The notes: generated by a model not told the origin, from the sequence alone. DNA of 64,000 nucleotides from Acheta domesticus (GCA_031308135.1 JAHLJT010000631.1:153901276-153965275); one strand, 5' to 3'. Numbered from the stretch's first letter, positions 23,455 to 35,305 are shown. Numbers and translations: made by a program.

Positions 23455-25715
23455 TGAACAAAAATACCAAATTCAAAATGATACAGCAAGGCTTATAGTA
23501 GTTGAGAAGATAAAAGGGAAAATCCAAGCATGGCCCCAGCGCATTACACATTACAAACGTAGAGTGGATTTCCGTGTGCAGAATCGGTGGTTTAAAACAT
23601 ACGCAAAGAGATTCTATTGCAATCTGACTCAAAAACCGAATGGCAATGCTGCCCCTCCGTCAAACGATGACGTCGAAACATTTTGGACAGGAATCTGGGA
23701 GGAAAGCACATCCTATAACAAAGACGCCTCGTGGCTTTAATCTGAAAATGATACCGTCTATGATCTTGAGGAAACAATGGGACATGCTCACGAATTCTTG
23801 GAAGAGGACCTCTGCCAAGCTATTAAGAACATTGGAAACTTGAAATTCCCCGAGATTGACAAGATTAAGAATTTTTGGATTAAGAAATTAACAGCAATAT
23901 ATTCTCATCTAGTAAAGGCTGTTAATAAAATTTTATAAAATCCAAAGGAAGTCCCGGAATGGCTCACATGCGGCATCACATATCTGTTATCTAAAGCGGG
24001 AGATAGTTGTTTAGCGAATAAGAATAGGTCAATCATTTGTCCGCCCGTATCGTACAAGTTATAACTGCAACCATAGCTAACAAATTGTACAGACTCCTAG
24101 AGAAGAACTATCTGTCGCTAGCGAAACACAAAGGACGTAAAGGTTCCAATGGCTGTAAGGAAATCTTGATAATAAATAAAGTTATCTTTAATGATATAAG
24201 GAAACGAAATAGTAATTTAAGCATGGCTTGGATTGACCACCAAAAAGCCTTTGACAGAGTACCACACGACTGGATTGTGAAGACCCTGGAGATTTATCTA
24301 TTTCATCCTAGACTTATTGAATTTTGCAAGGCTAATATGAAATCGTGGAGAACCAGGTTACAAACACAGCGGAAAGAAAGTAGTAGAAACCAGAAGTATT
24401 CAAATTAACAGGGGATTTCTTCAAGGAGATTCGCTACTTCCTTTGCTATTTTGCAATAGTTTGATCCCAGTATATAGACAGCTGTCGCAAGCTGACTTCG
24501 GTTACAAATTCCATGGTGATGAAAGATCAGTATCACATTTGTTTTATATGGATGATCTAAAGTGTTTCCTAAGAATGAAGCCATTCTCTCCCAAATGCTG
24601 GCTATTTTGAATGACTTTAGCTAGGACATCTGTATGAAGTTTGGTCTTTACAAATGTGCAAAAATTAATTTTGAGAGACAAAATGACAATAGACAGCATC
24701 AAACCTTAGAGAGCATTGATGTTGACTGCGATTCAAAATCTAGAGCCTGGTAAAACTTACAAATGTGTGAGCATTCAAAATATGAGAGCATGTCGATCGA
24801 CACATTGAAAAAGGAAATTTTTCAGAGTGTTACAGAAGAGTGAGACTTTCTCTGCAGTCCTCTCTGAACTCCAGGAATAAAATATCTAGAATAAAGTATT
24901 TTGGTGGTGACTGAAGCGGAGTACAGTTTCACACTAGAAGTCTGGACTGAGCAAGAATTTCGAATCATGGATCTAAAAAACAGAAAACTACTAACTTCAT
25001 ATCGCCCACCCTCAAACTGATGTACATTGACTTTGTATCATGTAAGAAAGAAGGAAGAGGCCTAAAACAAATTGAAGCCTCATGACACAATGTAGTAGTT
25101 GGAATGGGAAAGTAGACAGTGAATCATCAAGATGATCTACTAATAAAACAGGTCATTAAATCTGACCGAAGAATTGGAAACAGGGGCTCTGTAAGTGTAG
25201 CAAGAAGTATTGCGAAGAAGACTACGCAATACACGCAGAATAACACAGTGAACGTCCGATGAGTATTAACATGAAATATGAGACACAAAAATGTTAAATA
25301 AATCGTTGAGAGACAAACCACTCCACGCACAATATATAAGAAAAGAATGTACAAGGTGCAGATCGATCATTTATGTGTTTTAAAGGGGGAGAATGAAGCC
25401 AGAATCAAGAGCAGTTGTTTCTGGGATTTGGAGAAAGAAACCAGTCTATTTGCAAATAATGCTGTGACGACCGATCAAAATGTCGTGACGAAGAAAGCAA
25501 AGAAACGTCTTAAATACAAGAGTTTGAAAATCGAAATCAGCGGAATGAGGGTCGTAAACGCACAGGTCGTCCCGATAGTAGTCGGAGCTCTGGAATTTGT
25601 TCCGCAAAGTTTGTGTAAAAACTTGGCTAAACTTCCAGGTCATTCAAAAGACTTGAAAGTACAAGATATTTCTTAAATGGGAACATCCCACATTTTGCGC
25701 AAAGTACTGTAGAGA
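23455..25715 (+). pseudogene. Decayed LINE L8, reverse transcriptase with YMDD
   Basis: Plus-strand segments in shifting frames follow the order of a non-LTR RT. They are NRWFKTYAKRFYCNLTQKPN; FWTGIWEES; LEEDLCQAIKNIGNLKFP; KIKNFWIKKL; EVPEWLTCGITYLL; SNGCKEILIINKV; MAWIDHQKAFDRVPHDWI (motif A); INRGFLQGDSLLPLLF (motif B); and SHLFYMDDLKCF (catalytic YMDD near 24540). LEPGKTYKCVSIQ comes next. The tail AQVVPIVVGALEFVPQSL and MGTSHILRKVL near 25560-25710 matches the characteristic C-terminus of this RT type. Frameshifts and stops make it inactive. No apurinic endonuclease is seen upstream, and the clade (possibly R2-like) is uncertain. Confidence 0.8.
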
Positions 25716-25820
25716 TACTGACAGTCTCTAGATCTGCTACTATAAAGCTGGTTGCAAACTGGGGCATATTTTCTACTAAACCGACAAAACATTTTTAGTC
25801 ATAAAGTACAGAAATAGTAT

Positions 25821-25869
25821 AAATAATAATAGCAATAATAATAATAATAACAATAATAATAATAATAAC
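25821..25869. repeat. (AAT)n microsatellite
   Basis: Imperfect AAT/ATA trinucleotide run immediately upstream of a SINE. Confidence 0.9.
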
Positions 25870-25888
25870 AATTACAGCAACTGCAATA

Positions 25889-26175
25889 AACCGGCCCCAT
25901 GACGTAGATTCGAGTCCTGCGTAGGCATGGTCGTATTTGTGATTGTCCCTTCATTCCTCATTATCATCCTATCACCTCATAATTCATTATTCAAGACGTA
26001 ACAATCTTGTCTCTCAAGAAATACAGCCGTAAAAAGCTGATCCCCATTTTTGCACAAGTTCATCTCTCCTGGGCCTCGGAAAATAACGTGTTTTGTGGTC
26101 ATAAATGGCCGAAACGTAAATAATAATAGTAGTAATAATAATAATAATAATAACAATAATAATTATTATAATGAT
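25889..26175 (+). mobile_element. SINE with (TAA)n tail
   Basis: Box B-like GATTCGAGTCC (25907-25917) is followed by a conserved-looking body (GATTGTCCCTTCATTCC, then TACAGCCGTAAAAAGCTGAT, then GGTCATAAATGGCCGAAACG). It closes with a TAATAATAG-type tail at 26119-26175. Box A is missing, so the copy is 5'-truncated or diverged. The tail is typical of SINEs mobilised by LINEs with trinucleotide tails. Confidence 0.6.
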
Positions 26176-26443
26176 GATATTAATAAAACAAATTGTATGA
26201 CCAGATATTAAACTACCACCAAATTATACCGTGATTTTATAACTAGCCGATCAGTTTTTATTTTTTTATTGCTTATGGGAACAACCTATTGAAAATCTTT
26301 TTTTGGCAGCCTACACTTAAACTATAAATAATCATCTGCAAATAAACCAACAAGTTTCTATCTCGCTCCAGTTGCTCAAATTTAACAATAAAATCTCGGA
26401 GACACAGGAAATCCTTATTGATTATTTCTAATGAGAAAAAAAA

Positions 26444-26505
26444 ACCCTCAAACTGATGTACATTGACTTCGTGTCATGTAAGAAAGAAGGAAAAGGCCTA
26501 AAACA
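26444..26505 (+). pseudogene. Second fragment of LINE L8
   Basis: The run ACCCTCAAACTGATGTACAT...AAGGCCTAAAACA repeats, almost base for base, the segment at 25008-25072 inside L8. It is a short fragment of a second copy, or a local duplication. Confidence 0.75.
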
Positions 26506-26509
26506 GACA

Positions 26510-27130
26510 GTTTTCTTGACGTGAAGGTAAAGAGAGAAGACGCTCATACCAATAGAAATAATTGATTCTACTGTCTTGTATCAACAAAACCGGCTCATGA
26601 ATTGGGCATGTTAAAAGAACTAAATTGGTGATAATGCAACAGCTGTACTTTTTCGTATCAGTGGTTATGATTGTTTAATATAATATTACAACTTTTGAGA
26701 TACTAACATTTCATCCATCGGTTGAAAATGTTCCTAACCAAACTGAACGTCTCACGTTCAAACTTCGTACCTCGCCAGACAGTTGCCGTTGATATTTCTT
26801 ACCCATCTAATAAAAAACAAACACGGTTTCCCTAATTTACTGCCTGAATGTACGGAGCCCTGTCACTATCGGGTGAGGCGACTTCAACCGCTTCCGACGG
26901 GAGGTTGTTTTCGCGGCTGAGGCGCCACTAGAAACGACTTCAGGGACTAGTGCCTCGAATGAATTGTAGGGTCAAGAACCCTGATTACGTAACGGAGATT
27001 ACACCTTCAAGTGAACATCAGGGAAAGAATATAGTTTCGAAAGATAGCTTAGGGCCCAAGTATAATCAAAGGAATTAGAGGTAAATAATAGCTTAAGGAA
27101 ATCCAGAGAAATAGCCTGAATATCCGTGAA
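26510..27130. other. Unassigned intergenic DNA
   Basis: No recognisable gene. A GC-richer block lies at about 26845-26935. The LINE similarity seen just upstream does not clearly continue. Confidence 0.3.
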
Positions 27131-27420
27131 TGGAGTGCCTGCTCCGTGAGCTCGTCTGTAACTTTCTCATGCCGCGCCGCGTCGCGTCGCCAGCCCGTCT
27201 CGCAAGGTTCAGGGCCGTGACGCTCCTCGATCCGGTTCTGAGCTCGGCCGCATCCTGCTGGCAGCCGCCCTGATGGCCGGTCGAAATCCGCCCATAAAGC
27301 TGACCCCAGCGATGCCGTGGCGGCCACAGCTGTCGCCACAGGCGTCGCGCAGCATTTGGACGCTCTGACGCCACTCAAGGCCCAGTTCCCCTCCTCGCGC
27401 CAATTCGCTTCACATCATTT
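27130..27420. other. GC- and CpG-rich island
   Basis: About 290 bp of CG-rich sequence. Minus-strand frames of 93-109 codons span it but carry no recognisable domain, and overlapping frames on both strands point to composition effects. Confidence 0.35.
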
Positions 27421-27743
27421 GACCTTACATTCTAAAACGTTAGCGCTTTTGTTTGCAAGCGTTTTGCAGTATATCCAAAAATATGCATTTTTAAAATATA
27501 TAAAAACGTATTTCAAATTATGATTTTTAAACGGATATTATAAGCTCGCATCCATCATTAGCAAATACAAATGTGTACGATGCATGCTGAAAATTCAATG
27601 TTTCTAAGAACGGCAATTCTGAAATCGAAATGAAATAAGAGAAAAATCCTGATGAAATAAGAGAAATATCCACGAGTAATATGACGTTTTATGTCTTGCC
27701 AACAAGCGGACACCCTCGTAGCCCGTTCGTCCACCGTCAGCTC

Positions 27744-28283
27744 CTCTACTCTCTCTCTCTCCCCCCGCCTCCCTGTCTCTCTCTTCTTCTCCCTCCCTCC
27801 GACCCTCTCTTCCCGTCATTCTCTGTCCGTCCCTCTCTCACTCCGCCTCTTTCCCTCCGTCAGTGTCTCTCCGTCAATCTCTCTCCATCACTCTCTCCGT
27901 CACTCTTTCTCCGTCACTCTTTCTCCGTCTCTCTCCGTCTCTCTCTTCGTCTCTCTCTCCGTCTCTGTCTCCCTCCGTCACTGTCTCCCTCCGTCTCTAT
28001 GTCTCTTCCGTCTCTATGTCTCTTCCGTCTCTGTCTCCCTCCGTCACTGTCTCCCTCCGTCTCTATGTCTCTTCCGTCTCTATCTCTGTCTTTCTCCGCC
28101 TCTCTCTTCCGTCTCTGCCTGTCTCACCGTCTCTCTCAGTCCCTCCGTCTCCCTCTTCCTCTCGCCGTCTCGCTCTCCCCATCTCTCTTTGTCTCCCTTT
28201 TCGTCTCTCTCCGTCGCTCTCCTTCCGTCTCCCTCTTTCTCCGTCTCTCTCTCTCTTTTTCCGTGTCCCTTTGTATCTCTCTT
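27744..28283. repeat. ~540-bp pyrimidine minisatellite (TCTCTCCGTC-like)
   Basis: Almost pure C/T on the plus strand, built from variable CTCTCCGTC and CCGTCACTC units. A larger repeat (CCGTCTCTATGTCTCTTCCG) appears near 27995-28085. All three plus frames stay open for 140-207 codons because the repeat lacks stops, and the S/P/L-rich translations are artefacts. Long homopyrimidine tracts can form triplex DNA. Confidence 0.9.
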
Positions 28284-28289
28284 TTTGAA

Positions 28290-28860
28290 AGTATGAATGG
28301 ATAACAGTATATGTGTATGTTTATTTTATCTATGCATATATCTATGTACAGATGAATGTGAGTTCATAAGTTTGAACTGAAACGTGATAAACAGTAAAGG
28401 GTAAGATCTAGTTTACGTTCCGGATATCATTAAAATATGGGCAGCTGAAGCACTCTGTTTCATCTTTTCAATCAATTACACAAAAAAATTGGCACCGCCC
28501 TGGACAGCCGAGGTTGTTGAGGCAGAAGGGCCTTAGAAACCACGGCTCGAAGGGCCATCGTTGTTTGAATATGTTTGTGTTGTCCTTAAGTGTAGGAAGA
28601 GGAAGGAAAGATCGCGCGCGGTCCGTTTGTTGGGGTACTGCTCTGGCATTCGCCTGGTGTTGGTCGGAGAAACCACGGAAAACTACCGATCAGAGCAGCC
28701 GGCCGCTAAAATTCTCCTCCAGACAGCGACTGAATTCGACCTAGCTGACAAGCTAGTGTCGAAAATCCTGCCGCCGCGCCGTCGGGACTCTAATATGGTC
28801 CTCCCGATCAAAGATACTGCAGTGACATCAGTTGATGCACTGAGCCATCTCTCACGTCAA
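28290..28860. other. Unassigned intergenic DNA
   Basis: A plus frame at 28561-28863 (100 codons) crosses a GC-richer part (28560-28800) but resembles nothing I know. No other signal was seen. Confidence 0.3.
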
Positions 28861-28861
28861 T

Positions 28862-30867
28862 AATATACAGAATTGCAAATTCCAATTTACGACTCATCCA
28901 GCTGTCTGAAGCGCAATAAAATTACAGCGGGGTATTAGTTTACCAGGAAATTATAGAAAAACTACTCATATTTTCAAAACATTCAACATAACCTTATTTG
29001 AAAATCTGTTAATGATAAGCATATTTCATTAAGAAAAACAAGTGTAACTGCACAATTGTAGTTGTAGAAAGACGCCGAAAATCTTTTAATTTTTAAACAT
29101 TTTTGCAAAATTAGGCATTTTAACGAACATGAAATCCACACCATTCTCTTAAGCTTTCTTTATGCTATCTCGGGTCCCAATTTAATCAAAGAACGTTTTG
29201 CGGTTTTCAAGAAAAAATGGTTTAAAGAAAAGAAAAAAGCCTATGTTTGACACAAATTTTCCCCGAAAATACTTACGTTTTTGAAAAATTGAACATGACC
29301 TTATTTGAAGATCTGTTTTTTATGAACACATTTCATTAAGGAAAAAAATCTTCATAATTGTAGTTGTAAGAAGACGCCGAAAAATGTTGAATTTTTTCAA
29401 TTTTTGAAAAATCAGAGTTTTCAACCTACACGAGACCTACGCCTTAAATGACCTTTATACTATCCAACAACAAAATTAAGTCAAAATTGTTTTTTAAAAT
29501 TTTGAAAATGTCCCGGGGGCTTCATGTTAAATTCCCCTCAAAATTAAAATATCGATTTCAAAATCAAGGGGCCGCGAGACCAGTCAAATAGATGGGAAAG
29601 TATGAATTTTGGAGAAAATCGGCTGAACGGTTTAGTCGCTAGCGTTGTTCACAGCAGTGGCGTAGCGTGACTCACACGTTTGGGGATGCTCAACAATAAC
29701 ACACAAAATGTCACTATCAACTACTTCGTGTAACAGGCGAACGCAACACAAGGCAGATACACTGGGACTACTTCCACGATCTCGATTGCTTACGACGGTG
29801 TAGGCGCTTCCCACAAAATCCTCACAGCAGTCAGGGCTGCCGATGTCTTGAAAGCAAATTATACAATGGCTCAGCTTTAATTCTTATACGCGAATGGCAA
29901 TAAGACCATTTGTTAATTTATACATTGCAGACTTAAATAATATGTAATCTATTTAAGAGATAATACAATTTATTGGATATTAATTACGAAATAGTAGTCA
30001 GGCACTATTTCTACAGTTTGTACCCATGACCAAGCGGGGACTCCCGAGTGAGAGAGAGAAAGATACTTTACTGAACGTCTGAAGTGTGCTGCGCTCTCGT
30101 GCACAAACGAGCTTCTTTCCGCAGTAGACGCTAGCGTAAAGCAGTCGGGTTTGTTTGGGCCAGGGGTGAAGAGGGGAGAGGGGGACCTCGCCATCTGCGC
30201 ATGCGTCATTGCTCGTCGCAATCTGGCGGCAGACGCTGAAGTATTTTAGCTTCCAAGCAATCAGAGGCCAACTTCAACAGCCCGCCGAATTCAATCATAG
30301 GAAATGAATTTTAAATTAATACTAAACGTGTTTCGCTCAACAGACCACTTGTAAGATTATCAATACAGTATTTAAGGTTCTTATATACGGGGATGCTCAG
30401 CATCTCAGCGTCCCCTGACGCTACGCCACTGGTTCACAGACAGACCGACAAACGGACAGACAGACGTTTTACTTTCAATTGGTTTTTCGGTATCAAGTAC
30501 CCACAAAACAGGAATTCAAGTTGCTACACTTGTTACGAGATTTTTCCCCTTAATTTAGAAACTGAATTTATCCACTTTTTCGTTACCAGGGCCCAGTAAT
30601 AAGGTTTTTTCTGCCGAAAATCCACCGTTTTTTCGCGAAGTATTACACAACTTTCCCTATACTATACGTACGTATTAATCACGTATATACGTGTTAAAGT
30701 ATTTTTTTTCTTAATTCAGCAACTGGATTTATTCATTTTTTCGTTATCATGGCCCAGCAACGAATTTTTTCTTCCAAAAATTCGTGGTTTTTTCGCGCAT
30801 CATTACATACGTTTCTCTATACTGCGTATATTACTCCGTATATACGTACGTATACGGGAAAGTAAAA
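28862..30867. repeat. Family A/B copy A6 (minus orientation, hosts a hAT)
   Basis: B-type body in minus orientation with two 'GTAGTTGTA-GAAGACGCCGAAAA' boxes about 300 bp apart (near 29060 and 29361). It is interrupted by the hAT element at 29655-30431, then continues with a GACAGACAGACG run. It ends ...TACGGGAAAGTAAAA at about 30867. The last ~160 bp before the end are present twice in tandem (about 30540-30695 and 30697-30867). Confidence 0.8.
29655..30431. mobile_element. Non-autonomous hAT element, 777 bp
   Basis: Perfect 14-bp terminal inverted repeats CAGTGGCGTAGCGT (29655-29668) and ACGCTACGCCACTG (30418-30431) are flanked by an exact 8-bp duplication GTTCACAG (29647-29654 and 30432-30439). 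An 8-bp duplication with CAGTGGCG-type ends is diagnostic of hAT elements. The unoccupied site is visible in related repeats, e.g. TGTTCACAGACGGAC near 46530. The interior has a subterminal GGGGATGCTCA motif near both ends and no transposase. The short length and clean duplication suggest a relatively recent MITE-like insertion. Confidence 0.93.
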
Positions 30868-32415
30868 TGTACGAGAATAAGAATTTGTATATTCGCGTCT
30901 CGGTGCCCCTCGAACCTTTAGGGCATGAGATAAACTGAAATATTTACGGACAAGAAAAGTGTTTTATCGTTAATTCGCCCAGGACCCAGCATGATAGCTT
31001 TCAAAAAGATATTTTCTTGTCAAATCGTGTAATCATCGAGCGGCGAAAAAAACAGAGAGCCATGAGTCATTGGTGCTCCCATACCATAAAACGCCCTTGT
31101 TGCATTAAGTAACGGTTATTATTATTATTACTATTATTATTATTATTATTATTTAAATATTAAGTACGCATAATGACCCAAGTATTTAATTGATTCAGTT
31201 AAAAAGAGAAATATTAAATTATTTATTATTTATTTCTTATTGGAATTTGTCGTTCTAAAGAGATCTGTGTTATGGACATTATTTTACGTTACACAGAAAA
31301 GTCCTTATGCAAGGTGTCAATACTGTAAATCACTCCACTGAATTCAATGCTCTCTCATCATACCATTCATAGGCTGCAATAGTGGCAGAACTCAAAAATC
31401 AAGTGTCGAGGTACATGTTTTTGAAGTTTTCACCGTGCATTGAAATGCTATTCTTACATCCACACTTCTGCCATTTGTTGGTGGAATTCTGTACTATAAG
31501 ATACGCTGCTGTGGCTGTTGGAAAGTAGACGGATATGCAATTCTGGAGAGAGGATTAATTCAAATTTAGTATTTTTGTAGTTGCCACTATTACAGACCAG
31601 GAGCGATACAAGGGTTTAGTTTTCACTTTTTAAAAACTTTAGGTAAACAGGTTATATTAGTTCAGTGACATCTGGGAGTTATATTGTTTGGTGGAAATAA
31701 AACGAATAGTTTTCGTTAAGAGAGTTTTTAAAGAACAGAGAAGTGTCTTTGTCTTCAGCGTTTCAAAATATTAATCAATTTCTTTGTGGGTTGACCTGCG
31801 ACCTTCCTGACTCTCGCGCTCTTTGCAGTGGACAAGTGAACAGTTTTCACTTTTATTTGGAATGTGCCCTTGAGGAGGGTGAGTGAGGAAAGATCTTCAG
31901 GAGAATGGGCGATAGTTGACCTTCCTCGGTAAATGAAGAAATATTTCCCGGGAAATATGAACCGCTCGTCATGCGAGATGATGCAAAAACAGCTTCATTT
32001 CACTTTCAGCCCATACCACAAGCAAGGGCTTCGTTTCCGGTTGGCTCAGACAAAAGTCGAAAGCCGCGTCCTATTGTCTGGCAGCCTTTCTGATTAGCTT
32101 TCCGGCGACCTTGAGATTTCACAAAGAAATTGTTCCCGGGGGCGGTCTATTATTTACCAGAAACCATTATTGAGAAAAAGGGAACATAAGGGGAATTATT
32201 GGAACGCATCTACGCGCCTGAAACATGATTGATGAATTTTTATGAGAGTCTTTGTTTAAAAGCGGAGGCCAAGTGCGCTGTACACGACGTATGATAAGTG
32301 CGGGAAACAATTGAATTTCAATTAGGAGCGTATTTCGCTTCCATGTCCGAGTAATCGGTAGACTGCATTTCGGGTGAGATACGCAGTGGCCTACATGACC
32401 TTTGTGATACACTAA
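30868..32415. other. Unassigned, possibly single-copy DNA
   Basis: Apart from an (ATT)n run at 31116-31153, I recognise no repeat or gene in this ~1.5 kb. It is one of the longer stretches lacking obvious TE similarity, with balanced composition around 31770-32160. It may be host intergenic or intronic DNA. Confidence 0.35.
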
Positions 32416-32419
32416 TAAT

Positions 32420-32640
32420 GTGCTGCATATGCATGAGGCCTCCAACGGCGTGGTGCATGCCACACGTGGTCGAGAGGCGGGTGTAGGGTGTGGGTGGGGC
32501 GGGACCGGGGCGGAGGTGGGGGCGGTTGCGGGGTGGTGTTGGACCGGACGTGGGGCACGGTGGGGATGGTGCGGGGTGGGAGGGAATGGGAAGGGGGGAC
32601 GGGAAGAGCCGTGAGAAGACGGGGAGGGGCACAGAGAGAG
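32420..32640. other. G-rich low-complexity island
   Basis: G-dense on the plus strand (GGGTGTGGGTGGGGCGGG and similar), with runs capable of G-quadruplex formation. The proline-rich minus frames here (104 and 158 codons) are composition artefacts. Confidence 0.5.
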
Positions 32641-32924
32641 CAATCGGTATGGCTCGACCCAGGGAATTGTTTATGACGTTGTTTTAGGTTATTTACACGG
32701 TGCTCATTACTTCATCTTCGTTCATGTCGGTCACAACTTCATTACAGTACCTATTCTGTACACAGGGAGAGCAGAGCTGTTCTGGGGAGCCCCAGCGTCG
32801 AAGGTCCAAATGGGACCACTCATTGCCAATGCCAAACTTAACATAGATGTTTTAAAGCTAATTTATTCGTTTATGAGTATGTATCATATAATATTTTAGA
32901 ATTTTATATTATTATTTTTATCTT

Positions 32925-33345
32925 CAAAAGCTATTGTCCCAAAAACGACTCCAAATTTTTTTCTTCAATGATTTTGTGCGGATAGTGCGAAAAATGCACT
33001 GTATAAGATGACCTAAAAAGTAGTTCGTTTTAAATTACCAAAAGATAATTTAGATTTTTCAAAAATTACGTAATTTTTTAACGACCTCTCACGCTGTTAA
33101 TATGCACGTTTCCAGCGATTGTTGTACATTATTGCATTTGTTAGTGGAAGTGCTTCAAATGACTTCCAATAAAGTTTGTCAAAAACTCAAAGGTTTCTGT
33201 GAAAAAGAGCTTCAAATATCAGTTTTATAATGACACTAATTTTCTTAAAAATCAAAATTGGAAGCCAAATTTCTATGTAGGACGAGGTGTTATTGGTCTA
33301 TAATATTCTTAAATTAATATTTCGGATCTACTTTAGGAAACTGAA
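32925..33345. repeat. Family A partial copy A7
   Basis: Plus-orientation internal unit of family A with 'CCAAATTTTTTTCTTC', 'CTCTCACGCTGTTAATATGCAC' and 'TTAATATTTCGGATCTAC' segments. It directly abuts the ACTAGT end of copy B2. Confidence 0.65.
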
Positions 33346-33354
33346 ATTTTCAAC

Positions 33355-33984
33355 ACTAGTGGTACCACAACAGCACATACTTCACCGCATTATTGAAAAC
33401 AGCTACATAGTACTGAAATATTGCACTTCCTGCGCTACTAACATCTTGGCTGTCATTTGAAAACATCCAATTCAACCAAGAAGCGAACAACTTACTGCTT
33501 CCATCGCAGTGTTGTCAAAACTGTGAAATCAGCATAAAAATATAATACAAAAGTTTTGTTAACTTGTATTGAAAAAATAAGCCTGATCCCAAACAGTTAT
33601 ATCAAGTCACAACAATGACACGTAATTCACGGAAATTCGTGACAGCGGAACAGAATTCAATTGTTGCATTCCCTGCATTGCCGATTCTCTCTTAAAGAGC
33701 AAGCAATTTTTATTTCAAATATATGACAATAAATTATTTTTTAAAGATTAATGAGTAAATGTATAACAAAAAATAAAAAACCGGACAAAGAAATAATAAA
33801 AAGTATACAAAATTGCAAATCCTAATTTTCGACGCATCCGCTATCTGAAGCGCAATAAATTTGCAGCGGGCTATTATGTTTGTCACAAAATTATAGAAAA
33901 ACTACTCATATTTTCAAAAATTTAAGCATGACCTTATTTGAAAATGTATTTTTGATAAAAACATTTCATGGAGAAAACCAGATG
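33355..33984. repeat. Family B copy B2
   Basis: Minus orientation, starting ACTAGTGGTACCACAACAGC. It continues through GCGCTACTAACATCTT, TTGCATTCCCTGCATTGCCG and GCAGCGGGCTATTATGTTTG. It passes without gap into A-type sequence at about 33985. The head matches B1 (inverted) and B3. Confidence 0.7.
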
Positions 33985-35105
33985 TCATCTATCGCCGCCC
34001 AAAGTACATTTTCTGACATTTTTGAAATTTTCCGTTTTCCTAATGATAAACGCAAATATTAATTTTAGAATATTAAAGAACACAAAAACGTCGTCCTAAA
34101 TGTCAATTTTGTTTTAAAAATTTGTAGACGTTTTTAAGATAATGGAGTTTAAGCGCTACTAAAAATGCGAAATTTAAAGCTCTTTTTCACAAAGAAAATT
34201 TTTAACTTTTCAAAAAACGTCAGTTGAAGTCCTTTGAAGCACTTACATTCACAAATATAGTAATGTTTACAAATTGCTGGTAATTTGCATATTAAAGATT
34301 TGAGAAACCTTTCAAAAAAATTACAATTGTGTAATTTCTGAAAAAAACGAAAAACATTCCACAAAATGAACAGGACGTCATATCAAAGAGTGCAATTAGC
34401 ACTAGCCGTTTCAAAAGTTTGAAGAAAAAAATTGGAGCCATCTACGAGAAAATGGCGTTTGAGCGTTTCTGAAAATGCGCAATTTTGATCTAGTTTCACA
34501 GAAAACTATTCAATTTTCAGGAAACATTATTTGACATTATTTAAAGCACATGTACTCTTTAACATAATAATGCGAACAAATTGCCGCTAGTGTAAATATT
34601 AACGACGTGAGAGACAAGTCAAAAAATTACATTTTGCAATTTTTGAGAAAACAAAAGAATAGAGCAACATGGCTTTAATGTCATCTCATAGAACACATTT
34701 CGCACTATCCCTAGAAAATATTTAAAGGTAAGATTTGTAGTCGTTTTTGAGAAAATATGCTTTTTGTATTTTTTTAAAATTTCAAATATTGCAAACTACT
34801 ACAATTTTCAAAAAATATAGGACCTTAATGAAAGAATTCACTTTTTACAAAAAAATTTTATTTATGGAAAAATCTCTATCTTCAATTTTGTGGTTTTAGG
34901 GAGATGTCGGAAAAATTTCTAAACTTTTTAATTTTCTGTTAATCATGAACATGAGACCTCTGCTACATATATAAATGTATTTTACTCTATTCTTACAAGA
35001 AATTTAAAGAAAAAATTTGGACCCGTTTTTGAGAAAATTTTCAAAATGTCTGGAGGGCTTAATGTAAAGGACCCTCAAATTTTGAAAAACGTTTTTAAAA
35101 GTTTC
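33985..35105. repeat. Family A copy A8
   Basis: Minus orientation: 'CATCTATCGCCGCCCAAAGTAC', the conserved 'GAGAAAATGGCGTTTGAGCG' unit, and 'TTTTTGAGAAAATTTTCAAAATG' near 35025. The part at about 34000-34430 is the reverse complement of copy A7, so A7-B2-A8 form one large inverted structure around the B2 head. Confidence 0.7.
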
Positions 35106-35159
35106 TTGCTTAAAAAAGTTTAATTTTGTATTTTAAAGCCCAGCTATCAATTAGGTTAA

Positions 35160-35305
35160 TGTATAATTGAACTTTCTTGCTGCATCAGTAAGTGATGTAC
35201 CGGTGTTATACAAGGCTGCATCATCAGCAAACTCTGCAATGCGGATGTCGTTTAGTTTGGGAATGTCTACAACATCGTCTCCTATTTTTTTCAGCAGTAC
35301 ACCAT
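35160..35305 (-). pseudogene. Jockey-like LINE RT fragment (FADD motif)
   Basis: On the minus strand, DVVDIPKLNDIRIAEFADDA then ALYNTGTSLTDAARK spans RT motif C. 'FADD-A-LY' is the catalytic loop of Jockey-group reverse transcriptases, and the preceding 'DIPK' matches the conserved IND-IPK segment. Only about 50 codons remain. It abuts repeat copy A8. Confidence 0.7.

Noticed and set aside
27681..28304. Open frames of 141-207 codons on the plus strand
   Set aside because: All three frames are open because the pyrimidine repeat contains no stop codons; the S/P/L/R-rich translations are repeat artefacts.
32167..32643. Proline-rich frames (104 and 158 codons, minus) and glycine-rich frames (plus)
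   Set aside because: They follow G-run composition, overlap on both strands and have no domain.
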